10,861 bases of DNA from an uncultured Frankineae bacterium (GTDB lineage Bacteria > Actinomycetota > Actinomycetes > Mycobacteriales > SCTD01): contig CADCUE010000129.1 in assembly GCA_902805805.1 (NCBI GenBank), positions 1 to 10,861 of the forward strand. The letters are read 5' to 3'. A model generated the notes under the pieces. The model made no database searches. It was not told where the DNA came from and saw only the letters and a list, made by a program, of their open reading frames with translations. The position numbers were made by a program, and so were the translations under genes. Shown here piece after piece: positions 1 to 7,164 of the stretch (positions are counted from its first letter, which is position 1; the number at the start of each line of letters is the position of its first letter).

Positions 1-1
1 C

Positions 2-232
2 GCCTTCTCGCTCGGTCGGTCCGCCTCGCAGGCCGCATCGCCTTCGGCGGAGCCCGCGGCCTCGCAGCAGCACGTCACCGTTCAGCAGGGTGACTCGCTC
101 TGGACGCTGGCGCGCCGGATCGCCCCGGACAACGACCCGCGGGACGTGGTTGCCCAGATCCGCGACCTCAACGACCTGACCAGCTCGGAGCTCCAGACGG
201 GTCAGCAGCTCGTCCTGCCGGTGGCGGCCTGA
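2..232 (+). CDS. LysM domain protein, C-terminal part (5' end outside window)
   Basis: Only the last 76 codons are visible, in an open frame that enters from the left edge and ends at TGA 230-232. After an Ala/Ser/Pro-rich linker (about residues 1-22 of the visible part) comes one LysM module: HVTVQQGDSLWTLARRI, then an Asp/Arg-rich helix (DPRDVVAQIRDLNDL), then LQTGQQLVLPVAA at the C-terminus. This is the usual LysM order (VxxGDSLWxIA, then N-x-L, then L-x-x-G-Q-x-L-x-L-P). LysM modules bind N-acetylglucosamine-containing glycans such as peptidoglycan, so the protein is probably at the cell surface; any membrane segment would lie upstream. In many actinobacteria a small protein of this kind sits next to lexA and is related in layout to the division suppressor YneA. 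That neighbour is outside the window, so this assignment is inference. It converges on the next gene, with only 9 bases between the two stop codons. Confidence 0.85.
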   Translation, partial: AFSLGRSASQAASPSAEPAASQQHVTVQQGDSLWTLARRIAPDNDPRDVVAQIRDLNDLTSSELQTGQQLVLPVAA

Positions 233-241
233 GTCCAGCTG

Positions 242-2029
242 TCACAGCCCCAGCACGAACTCCGTGACGCCGTGCGAGGTGTGGGCCTCGACATCGAGGC
301 CGCTGGTCCGGAACAGCCGCAGCATCGCGCCGTTCTCGATCAGCACGTCGGCCGTCAGCGCCACGACGCCGTGGCGCCGGGCGACGTCGATCGCCGCGTC
401 TCGCAGCACGGTGCCGAGCCCGACGCCCTTCCACTCCGGGTCGACCATGAACGCGACGTCGGCGCGGCCGGACGTGGGGTCGCGGAAGTAGGACACCGTG
501 CCGACGACCCGTTCGTTGCCCCAGTCCCCTTCGACGGCGAGCAGGGTCACCTCGTCCTCGAACGACACGCTGGTCATGCGCTCCGCCGTCGACAGCGGGA
601 GGGACGTGAGATGCCGGAAGAAGCGGGTGTAGACGTCCTCCGGCGGCATCCGGTAGAAGAGGTCCTGCAGGATCGCCGCGTCGCCGGTGCGCGCCGGCCG
701 TACGAGCACGCTCCGCCCGTCCCGCAGCGCCACCGTGCGCTCCTCGTCCCTCGGGTACGCGCCGCGCGAACGCAGCTGCTGGCCGGCCGGCACCAGGCCA
801 CGCGCGACCGCTTCGCTCAGGAGCTCCTCGCGCGCCGACGGGTGCGCCAGCTCGATGAGCGCCACCGCCCGCTCCCGCAGCGACCGCCCGAACAGGTACG
901 CCGTCCCGTACTCCGTGACGACGTAGTGCACGTCGGACCGCGCGATGGTCACGGCCTCGGACTCCGCGAGCGCGGGCCTGATGCGGGACCGTCCGTCGTC
1001 GAACAGCGTGGACAGGCACACGACGGCTCGCCCGCCCCGCGAGTGCGCCGCCGCCCAGTGCATGAGCGACTGGGAGGCCACCCCGCCGTACAGCTGGCCG
1101 TCGTCGCTGTCGGCGCAGACCTGCCCCGTGAGGTCGACGGCGAAGGCCTGTGTCACCGACACGAGTCGTTCGAGGCGGGTGAGCGTCCGCGGGTCAGCGA
1201 GCTCCTCGAGCGGTCGGAAGTCGACCTCCGGACCGCTCAGGCGGTCGAACAGCCGCTTGGTCCCGACGGCCATGGAAGCGACCACGCTGTCCGGACCCGG
1301 CCGTACGGCTCCGCTGTCCATCAGGTCGACGAGGCCGTCGGTGACCACGTCGCTGTGCACCCGCAGGTCCCGCCGGCCCGACAGGTGGCGCAGCATCTCG
1401 TTGGGCACTCGTCCGAGCCCGATCTGCAGCGTCGCGCCGTCGGGGACCAGACGCGCGACGTACAGGGCGATGGCCTCTGCCGCGGCGCCGACGGGCTCGT
1501 GGCGGTACTCCGCGACCGGCCCCGGGACGTCGACGAAGGCGTCGATCCGCTCGACCGGGATCTCGGTCGCCGGCCCGGTGCGCGGCATCGCCGGGTTCAC
1601 CTCGGCGAGGACCGTCCGTGCCCGCAGCGCGGCGGCGAGGGTGACGTCGACGGACACTCCCAGGCTGCACATCCCGTGCTCGTCCGGCGGCGCCACCTGG
1701 ACGAGCGCCACGTCGACCCGGTGCTGTCCGCGGGCGATGAGGGACGGCACCTCGGACAGCGGGACGGGCACGTAGTCGATCAGCTCGCTGCCTGTCAGCG
1801 GACGCAGCTCACTGCCGACGAAGAGCACCTCCTGCGGGTAGCGGGTGGCGCCGTCGACCGTGACGCCGTCGGCCAGGAAGTGCACGAGGCGGACGCCGGG
1901 CAGGGGCGTGGGCAACGCGTTGAGGGCGGCCAGCAGCGCGCGCGGGGTGCCGCAGGCCGACCCGACCCAGACCCGGTCGCCGGGCCTGACGAGGCCAACG
2001 GCCTCCGCCGCCGTCATCGTCGCCGCCAC
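242..2029 (-). CDS. Acetyl-CoA hydrolase/transferase-like domain fused to a GNAT acetyltransferase domain
   Basis: The product is 595 residues with two domains. Residues about 5-425 resemble the family I CoA-transferases (acetyl-CoA hydrolase, 4-hydroxybutyrate CoA-transferase): SEVPSLI near 92, VQVAPPDEHGMCSLGVSVD near 111-128, LAEVNPAMP, LQIGLGRVPNEML near 201-213, VGTKRLFD near 254, and VVTEYGTAYLFGRSLRERA near 369-387. Such enzymes swap CoA between carboxylic acids through a glutamyl-CoA thioester. Here the usual catalytic Glu (HSE) is Asp227 (HSDVVTDG), and the usual GVGGQxDF loop reads GGVASQSLMHW, so transferase activity is uncertain. Residues about 430-595 form a GNAT domain (VLVRPARTGDA, then VDPEWKGVGLGTVLRDAA as the acetyl-CoA pyrophosphate loop). 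A plausible role is a CoA-ester-sensing protein acetyltransferase, but no substrate is shown. The start is GTG at 2029; ATG at 2017 (residue 5) is possible, and neither has a good ribosome-binding site. It is last in the minus-strand run, 57 bases after the gene before it. Confidence 0.88.
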   Translation of the reverse strand: MAATMTAAEAVGLVRPGDRVWVGSACGTPRALLAALNALPTPLPGVRLVHFLADGVTVDGATRYPQEVLFVGSELRPLTGSELIDYVPVPLSEVPSLIARGQHRVDVALVQVAPPDEHGMCSLGVSVDVTLAAALRARTVLAEVNPAMPRTGPATEIPVERIDAFVDVPGPVAEYRHEPVGAAAEAIALYVARLVPDGATLQIGLGRVPNEMLRHLSGRRDLRVHSDVVTDGLVDLMDSGAVRPGPDSVVASMAVGTKRLFDRLSGPEVDFRPLEELADPRTLTRLERLVSVTQAFAVDLTGQVCADSDDGQLYGGVASQSLMHWAAAHSRGGRAVVCLSTLFDDGRSRIRPALAESEAVTIARSDVHYVVTEYGTAYLFGRSLRERAVALIELAHPSAREELLSEAVARGLVPAGQQLRSRGAYPRDEERTVALRDGRSVLVRPARTGDAAILQDLFYRMPPEDVYTRFFRHLTSLPLSTAERMTSVSFEDEVTLLAVEGDWGNERVVGTVSYFRDPTSGRADVAFMVDPEWKGVGLGTVLRDAAIDVARRHGVVALTADVLIENGAMLRLFRTSGLDVEAHTSHGVTEFVLGL

Positions 2030-2051
2030 TCACGAAGGCTAAGCGCAGGTG

Positions 2052-2065
2052 CGGCCTGTCGGCCG
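2052..2065 (-). other. Short GC hairpin in the 57-bp gap between the 592-aa gene and the CoA-transferase/GNAT gene
   Basis: CGGCC, a TGTC loop and GGCCG form a 5-bp stem. There is no T-run on either side, so it is at best a weak pause or terminator for the minus-strand transcript from the upstream gene. It could be chance in DNA this GC-rich. Confidence 0.2.
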
Positions 2066-2086
2066 TGGGACGAGCGACCGACGCGG

Positions 2087-3865
2087 CTACTCGCGGAGCA
2101 GGTCGTGCTCGAGCAGCGCGCTCGGCAGGACCGTGCCGAGCAGCTCCTCCCGCGGCATCTGCGCCTCAGCGGCGAAGGCACCGGCCAGCGCGTCCAGGCA
2201 CACCAGCCCGGCCGCGATGACGCCGTGCCGGCCGGCGCGGGTCGCCAGGCGGTCGACGTCGAGGTCCGGCTCCCCGGCGAGGCCAGGGGACAGGTCAGCG
2301 GCGGACGTGTCGTGCTCCGGGGCCTCCCGCAGGCAGGCGACCAGCAGCCAGCGCGCCCCGCGGGTGCCGTCCGGCACGGTGCCCAGCAGCTCGGCGACCT
2401 GGAGCCGGCGCAGCTGCTCGTCGCCGTGCGGGTCGACGTGCACGAGCAGCTGGCTGGTGGCGCACACGAAGGCGTCGAGCAGGTCGACGGGCTCGACGTC
2501 CTTCTCGAGCAGCTCGACGAACAGGTCGACCGTCGTCTCCCGGTCCAGCCCCGCCCTGCCGATGGCGGTCGCCGCCGAGGCAGCGGACAGGGTGAGCCAG
2601 GTGCCGGGGCCGACGCTGCCGCGCGCGCGGACGAAGCGGGCGAGCGCCAGGCAGGCCTGCAGTGCCGGGGCGGTCGGGTCCGTCATCCCCGTGTCGAGCA
2701 GCGACTGCACGGTCCGCAGGTCCGCGGCGATCTTCGTGGAGTTCCGGCCGGCGACCTGCACGGCGGCGGTCGCGAGCGCGGCGGCGGTGTCGTGCAGCCA
2801 CGCCCGTCCGGGCACGCCTTCGTGCGCCACCCGCTTGACGAGGGCGTCCACCGTCGCCGGGTCCGCAGCAGCCGGCTGGGCAGCGGACACGGCCAGATCG
2901 ACCCACAGGCGGGCCAACCGGGCGAGCCCGGCGTCGTCGACCATCCCCAGACCGGCCAGCACCCGCTCGTCGGGCAGATCAGTGCCCAGGGCCTCGCGGG
3001 CGAGCAGGGCGACCAGGCGCACGGCGGAGCTGACGGCCTCGCCGCGGTCGCTGCCGGCCAGGATCTGCAGCATCGCGGCGTCGGTGTCGCTGTGCGCCTC
3101 GGGATCGGCGAGCGCCGGCGGCACGTCCGACAGCAGGCGCAGCACCTCCGACTCGAACGGCCCCACCCGACCGGCGACCGCCGCGCGCCCGGCATCGCCC
3201 GCGGTGCGCACGGCGGTCGCGAGCGCGGCCGACAGGCGTCCGCCGAGCTCGACCTGCACCTCCTCGGGGCCGTGCTCGAGCGCCCGCAGCACCCGCGCGG
3301 TGGCCTGCTCGGCCACCAGGTCGCCGCGGTAGTGCGCGAGCACCGCGGTGGCCAGCGTCTGGGCGGCCGACTGGTCGAGGGCGTGCTCGTGCGCGTCGTC
3401 GTGCAGCAGGATCTCGAGGTCCTCGGCGAGCCACGGCGTCAGCCGCCCCCGCAGGGCCTCGACGAGGTCCGCGACCGGCACCTGCAGCTCGCCGGACAGG
3501 CGCTCGCAGTCGACCGGCGCGGCCCAGAAGTGCTCGACCGGCTCCCCGTCCACGACGGCCAGCAGGACCATGCGTCCCTCGTCGCCGGGCTGGCCCGGCA
3601 GCGCCGCGACGAACGGCGCGATCGGCAGCCGCCAGGACAGCGACAGCCCCTCGGACAGCACCCGCAGCGTGACGGTCCCGGACGCCGGTCCGTCGCCGTG
3701 CACGTCGACGCGGGCCTCGGGGGAGTGCAGCCCGTCGGACGCCCCCGGCGGCAGGAACGTGTGGAGGACGACGGCCGGCTCGAGCGTGTTCGCGGCGTGC
3801 CCGTGCAGGACGGCGCCGGCCGCGACGGCGTAGACGGGCGGTTCGTGCTGCTCGGGCGTGCTCAC
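2087..3865 (-). CDS. Hypothetical protein, 592 residues, mostly helical, function not recognised
   Basis: I do not recognise this protein. From GTG 3865 it begins VSTPEQHEPPVYAVAAGAV. About the first 120 residues look beta-rich (VVLHTFLPPG, ARVDVHGDGP, GTVTLRVLSEGLSLSWRL, RMVLLAVVDGEPVEHFW). The remaining 470 or so are Ala/Leu-rich amphipathic helices with many Asp and Glu, which could form an alpha-solenoid. It has no signal peptide, no membrane segment, no P-loop, no zinc ligands and no obvious catalytic motif, so a cytoplasmic scaffold or regulatory role is likely but unproven. The frame stays open up to GTG 3961, but the extra 32 residues are Arg/Gly/Pro-rich and look like translated leader. 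I prefer 3865 because the folded-looking sequence begins there, although its ribosome-binding site is weak (GAAGATGG). Codon use matches a genuine high-GC gene. The 126-bp gap before it shows no clear signals. Confidence 0.75.
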   Translation of the reverse strand: MSTPEQHEPPVYAVAAGAVLHGHAANTLEPAVVLHTFLPPGASDGLHSPEARVDVHGDGPASGTVTLRVLSEGLSLSWRLPIAPFVAALPGQPGDEGRMVLLAVVDGEPVEHFWAAPVDCERLSGELQVPVADLVEALRGRLTPWLAEDLEILLHDDAHEHALDQSAAQTLATAVLAHYRGDLVAEQATARVLRALEHGPEEVQVELGGRLSAALATAVRTAGDAGRAAVAGRVGPFESEVLRLLSDVPPALADPEAHSDTDAAMLQILAGSDRGEAVSSAVRLVALLAREALGTDLPDERVLAGLGMVDDAGLARLARLWVDLAVSAAQPAAADPATVDALVKRVAHEGVPGRAWLHDTAAALATAAVQVAGRNSTKIAADLRTVQSLLDTGMTDPTAPALQACLALARFVRARGSVGPGTWLTLSAASAATAIGRAGLDRETTVDLFVELLEKDVEPVDLLDAFVCATSQLLVHVDPHGDEQLRRLQVAELLGTVPDGTRGARWLLVACLREAPEHDTSAADLSPGLAGEPDLDVDRLATRAGRHGVIAAGLVCLDALAGAFAAEAQMPREELLGTVLPSALLEHDLLRE

Positions 3866-3991
3866 CGCACCATCTTCACGGATGGACGCGTCGACCCCCG
3901 GACCCCTCCACACGCACGGCCGCCCGTCGCCGGGCCACCGCCGAGCCGTGCCGGCCACCACCCCCTACGTCGAGGTCCGCCGGCGCCTGCA

Positions 3992-5284
3992 TCACACGAC
4001 CGCGTAGCCGCTCCACGCCGGGGTCGTGCTCGGTCGGGCCAGCGCGTACCCCTGCACCAGGTCGATGCCGCAGCGGGCCACGGTCTGCAGCTCCGCCTCG
4101 GTCTCGACCCCCTCCGCGACGATGCGGCAGCCGGTCGCCTCGGCGAAGCCGGCGAGGGCGGCCAGCAGGGTCCGCCGCGCCAGATCGCTGTCCGCGCCGC
4201 GGGTCAGCGCCATGTCGACCTTGATCAGGTCGGGGTCGACGGCCAGCACGTGCCGCAGGCTGGCGTAGCCCGCGCCGGCGTCGTCGACCGCGAGGCGCAG
4301 ACCCCGGTCGCGGTACGGCCGCAGCGCCGCCTTGAGCGCCTCGTAGTCCTGCACGGGCGCGTGCTCGGTGATCTCCACGACGATGCGGTGCAGCTCGCGA
4401 TCGGCGAGCAGAGCGGGCAGGCGCTCGCTGACCAGCGTCTCGGGGCCGAGGTTGATGCACACCGCGACGTCCGCCGGCACGCCGCCCAGCAGGTCGAGGA
4501 CCTCCTCGGCCGTCGCCACGTCGAGCTCCTCGCGCAGGTCGAGGCGGCTGGCGTCGTCGAACCACTGGGCCGGCGAGCGCACCGACGCCTCGTCCCCCGG
4601 CTGGGCCGGGCTGACGGCGGTGAAGCGGGTCAGGCCCTCGGCGGCGACGGCGCGTCCGGTGGTCAGGTCGATGATCGGCTGCAGGACGGCGTGCCGGCCT
4701 GCCCCGGACAGGACGTCGGAGAGCGCGCGCCGCAGCGCCCGTCGCTCCTGCAGCGACTCCTCGGCCGACAGGGCCCGCTGCTGCAGGTCGTGCAGCACCT
4801 GCGCCAGCAGCTCGAGCGCGGCGAGGTCGCGGGGCTCGAGCGTCGGGCGAGCCATCGGGTCGACCGCGCACAGCATGCCCACGGCCGCCCCCGTCGGGCC
4901 CCGCAGCGGGACGCCGACGTACGCCCCGATGTTGACGTCGGGGCCCATGTCGAGCAGAGCGGCCGCGGCGGCCCGGCGGGCGTTGGGGATGAGCGGCGGG
5001 AAGCTGCCGTCCAGGACGCGTGCGCAGTACGTCCCGTCGAGCGGCATGGAGCTGCCCTCGGGCGGGGCGTCGGTCCCGGGCTCGGCGTCGACGAAGCGCA
5101 GCACCTGGTCGGTCCCGACGAACTCGCTGACCCACGCCACCGACATCCGCAGGTGCGTCCGCGCCACCGTGAGCAGCCGGTGGACGGCATCGGCGTACGA
5201 GCTGTCGGCCGTCAGCCGCTCGAGCTCGTCGACCGCGACGGTCAGGTCGGGCGAGGGTGCAGGCTCGAGGGTCGGTGGGCACAT
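3992..5284 (-). CDS. GAF-EAL domain protein, probable c-di-GMP phosphodiesterase
   Basis: The product is 430 residues and soluble. Residues about 22-170 form a GAF sensor domain (DAVHRLLTVARTHLRMSVAWVSEF near 32-55, DGTYCARVLDG near 83-93, IGAYVGVPLRGPTGAAVGMLCAVD near 119-142), followed by a helical linker. Residues about 195-422 form an EAL domain, which hydrolyses cyclic di-GMP to pGpG using two metal ions. The signature reads AEGLTRF, so EAL is EGL, but the active-site residues are all present: Glu216, Asn278 (INLGPE), Glu304 and Glu307 (VVEITE), Asp334-Asp335 (DDAGAGY), Lys355 (IKVD), Glu391 (AEGVE) and Gln411 (QGY). From Glu304 onward their spacing equals that of the phosphodiesterase RocR, so activity is expected. 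There is no GGDEF domain. ATG 5284 is chosen because GGGAG lies 7 bases upstream; the frame extends to 5395, but that part overlaps the hairpin leader. It lies 130 bases downstream of ptsI on the same strand. Confidence 0.9.
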   Translation of the reverse strand: MCPPTLEPAPSPDLTVAVDELERLTADSSYADAVHRLLTVARTHLRMSVAWVSEFVGTDQVLRFVDAEPGTDAPPEGSSMPLDGTYCARVLDGSFPPLIPNARRAAAAALLDMGPDVNIGAYVGVPLRGPTGAAVGMLCAVDPMARPTLEPRDLAALELLAQVLHDLQQRALSAEESLQERRALRRALSDVLSGAGRHAVLQPIIDLTTGRAVAAEGLTRFTAVSPAQPGDEASVRSPAQWFDDASRLDLREELDVATAEEVLDLLGGVPADVAVCINLGPETLVSERLPALLADRELHRIVVEITEHAPVQDYEALKAALRPYRDRGLRLAVDDAGAGYASLRHVLAVDPDLIKVDMALTRGADSDLARRTLLAALAGFAEATGCRIVAEGVETEAELQTVARCGIDLVQGYALARPSTTPAWSGYAVV

Positions 5285-5291
5285 CCGCGGG

Positions 5292-5296
5292 CTCCC
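5292..5296 (-). promoter_or_regulatory. Ribosome-binding site of the GAF-EAL gene
   Basis: GGGAG on the minus strand lies 7 bases before ATG 5284. It fixes this start over the longer reading frame that runs up to 5395. Confidence 0.65.
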
Positions 5297-5305
5297 GTCG
5301 TGGCA

Positions 5306-5358
5306 GGCACCGGCACAGGGCCACGTGCCGTGCCCGTGACGGTAGACCCGTCCGTCAC
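5306..5358 (-). other. Two adjacent hairpins between ptsI and the GAF-EAL gene
   Basis: Hairpin 1 (5306-5334) has arms 5306-5316 and 5325-5334 that pair over 10 bp with one bulged base and an 8-base loop. Hairpin 2 (5336-5358) pairs GTGACGG with CCGTCAC across a 9-base loop. One base separates them, and hairpin 1 ends 9 bases before the ribosome-binding site of the GAF-EAL gene. They could form the structured 5' leader of that gene, a terminator for ptsI (stop at 5415; no U-run follows, though actinobacterial terminators often lack one), or both. No known riboswitch class is clearly matched. Confidence 0.5.
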
Positions 5359-5414
5359 CCTTCGTGTCGGACTTTGCCGTCTCTGCGACGACCAATCGGG
5401 CAGAAGACCTCAGG

Positions 5415-7097
5415 TCACCCGCCCGCGAGGGCCGCCCGCGCCGCTGTGCGGGCCGAGATCGGGTCCGTGGCGGCCAGCGCCGCCTCGGCTGCGGCGCGGC
5501 AGCCGGCCAGGTCGACCTCGGACAGCGCCGCGCCGACCGCGGGCAGCGCGGCCGCCGCCGCCGACAGCGAGGTGATGCCGAGACCGGCGAGCACGCAGCC
5601 GAGCAGCGGGTCGGCGGCGGCCTCCCCGCAGACCCCGACCGGCTTGCCGGCCGCCTGCCCGGCGCGCGCGGTCTGGGCGACGAGCGCGAGCAGTGCGGGC
5701 TGCCACGGGTCGGTCAGAGCGGCGAGCTCCGCCGACAGGCGGTCCGCGGCCATCGTGTACTGCGTCAGGTCGTTGGTGCCGATCGACAGGAACTCCACGT
5801 GCTCAAGCATCCGGTCGGCCAGCAGCGCAGCGGACGGGACCTCGACCATCACGCCCGGGACCAGACCGCGGGCGCGGACGCGCTCGGCGAAGAACGACGC
5901 CTCCGCCACGGTGGCGACCATCGGCGCCATGACCCACGGCGACTGCCCGGTGCGCTCGGCCGCGAGGGCGATGGCGTCGAGCTGGCGGTCGAGGATCCCC
6001 GGGTCGGAGAAGGCGATGCGCAGCCCGCGGACGCCGAGCGCCGGGTTGGCCTCGTCGGGCATCCCGGCGAAGGCCAGCGGCTTGTCGGAGCCGGCGTCGA
6101 GGGTGCGCACCACGACCTTGCGGCCGGCGAACGCCTGGAGGACCTCGCCGTAGATGTCGGCCTGCTCCTCGACCGTCGGCTCCCGGTCGACGGACAGGAA
6201 GCACAGCTCGGTGCGGAACAGCCCGACCCCCTCGGCCTCGGTCGCCGCCGCCGTACGGGCACCGGCGCCGTCCTGGACGTTGGCCAGCACCTGCACCGCG
6301 TGGCCGTCGGCGGTGCGGCCCGGACCGCGCCAGCGGGCGACGGCCTCGGCGTGCGTGCGCGCCTCGTCCACCGAGGCCTGCGCCGTGACCGGGTCGGGGT
6401 CGAGCTGCAGCACCCCGGTGCTGCCGTCGACGAGGACGTACGCCGCTGAGCCGATGTCCTCGAGCCCCGCGACGGCGACGACGCAGGGGATGCCGAGCTG
6501 GCGGGCGATGATCGCGGTGTGGCTCGTCGGGCCGCCGAGACGGGTGGCCAGACCGGTCACGCGGGACGGGTCGAGCCCGGCCGTGTCGGCCGGCGCGAGG
6601 TCGTCCGCGAGCAGCACGGACGGCTCTGCCGGAGTCGGGATGCCCGGCTCGGGCTGGCCGGTCAGCTGGGCCACGATCCGGTCGCGCAGGTCGTAGAGGT
6701 CGGTCACGCGCTCGGCCATGAGCCCGCCCATCTGCCGGAACAGCCCGGCGAACTGGTCGACCGCCGCGCTGGTGGCGTTCGGGGCGTCCGTCCCCTTGCG
6801 GATCGCCTTGACGACGCTGGCGGTGAGCCCGCGGTCGCGGGCCAGGACCGCGGTGGCCTGCAGGACCTCGGCCGACACGCCGCTCGCCCCGGCCGCCCGC
6901 GCGGCCAGGCTGTCGGCGACCGAGCTCGCCGCGGCGGTGAAGCGCTCGGCCTCCGCGTCCCGGTCGGCCTCGGCGATCTCCACGGGGGCAGGGAGCGATG
7001 GTGCGGGCGCCGGCCGTACGACGCGTCCGTAGGCCAGGCCAGGGACGACGGGCGTCCCCTGGAGCGTGCGGGTGGTGAAGGTCGCCTGCTCGAGCAC
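5415..7097 (-). CDS. ptsI: PTS Enzyme I (phosphoenolpyruvate-protein phosphotransferase)
   Basis: This is the first, sugar-independent step of the phosphotransferase system: a cytoplasmic enzyme that phosphorylates itself from PEP and passes the phosphate to HPr. The 560 residues are close to the usual 570-575. The order is an N-terminal HPr-binding/phosphohistidine part with the active-site His193 in GGPTSHTAIIARQLGIPCV, then a PEP-binding TIM-barrel with GLFRTELCF (near 292-300), RTLDAGSDKP (331-340), NPALGVRGLR (351-360), VEVPSAALLADRM (418-430), FLSIGTNDLTQYTMAADR (436-453) and the catalytic Cys490 in GVCGEAAADP. All key residues are present, so it should be active. The start is GTG 7097 with GGAG 5 bases upstream (7103-7106). 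It is transcribed away from the fructose operon from a shared 139-bp region, which suggests common control. No HPr gene is in view; it may follow fruA beyond the window. Confidence 0.97.
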   Translation of the reverse strand: MLEQATFTTRTLQGTPVVPGLAYGRVVRPAPAPSLPAPVEIAEADRDAEAERFTAAASSVADSLAARAAGASGVSAEVLQATAVLARDRGLTASVVKAIRKGTDAPNATSAAVDQFAGLFRQMGGLMAERVTDLYDLRDRIVAQLTGQPEPGIPTPAEPSVLLADDLAPADTAGLDPSRVTGLATRLGGPTSHTAIIARQLGIPCVVAVAGLEDIGSAAYVLVDGSTGVLQLDPDPVTAQASVDEARTHAEAVARWRGPGRTADGHAVQVLANVQDGAGARTAAATEAEGVGLFRTELCFLSVDREPTVEEQADIYGEVLQAFAGRKVVVRTLDAGSDKPLAFAGMPDEANPALGVRGLRIAFSDPGILDRQLDAIALAAERTGQSPWVMAPMVATVAEASFFAERVRARGLVPGVMVEVPSAALLADRMLEHVEFLSIGTNDLTQYTMAADRLSAELAALTDPWQPALLALVAQTARAGQAAGKPVGVCGEAAADPLLGCVLAGLGITSLSAAAAALPAVGAALSEVDLAGCRAAAEAALAATDPISARTAARAALAGG

Positions 7098-7135
7098 GTC
7101 GTCTCCGTCTCGTCGGGGGTGTCGCTGCTGTGACG

Positions 7136-7164
7136 AAGATGACGCTCGGGGCTTGACATGTCAA
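7136..7164 (-). promoter_or_regulatory. Predicted promoter of ptsI
   Basis: On the minus strand a perfect TTGACA (-35, 7159-7164) is followed after 17 bases by CATCTT (7136-7141), which matches TATAAT at only 3 of 6 positions. The -35 box is half of the palindrome at 7152-7165. The start of transcription would be near 7129, giving a leader of about 30 bases before GTG 7097. The -10 box is weak, so this is less certain than the plus-strand promoter. Confidence 0.45.

Noticed and set aside
3866..3961. A 32-residue N-terminal extension of the 592-residue protein from GTG 3961.
   Set aside because: The added residues are Arg/Gly/Pro-rich without structure, unlike the rest of the protein. The shorter start is more plausible, though its ribosome-binding site is weak.
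5351..5377. A possible flagellar-type (sigma-28) promoter upstream of the GAF-EAL gene, with GCAAAGTCC and TGACGGA about 11 bases apart on the minus strand.
   Set aside because: The -35-like part is fair but the -10-like part lacks the GCCGAT core, and no motility gene is in the window. The resemblance is too weak to call.
5285..5414. A c-di-GMP-I (GEMM) riboswitch in front of the EAL gene.
   Set aside because: Short words resemble the class, but the conserved GACGCAAAG core and the tetraloop-receptor arrangement are not found in the right order. Kept only as a structured leader.
272..5575. A 5.3-kb plus-strand reading frame without stops (1767 codons) lying opposite three minus-strand genes and the gaps between them.
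   Set aside because: Its translation is Arg/Gly/His/Asp-rich with no domain motif, while the minus strand shows clear protein families. Long antisense open frames are expected from G/C third-position bias in very GC-rich genomes.
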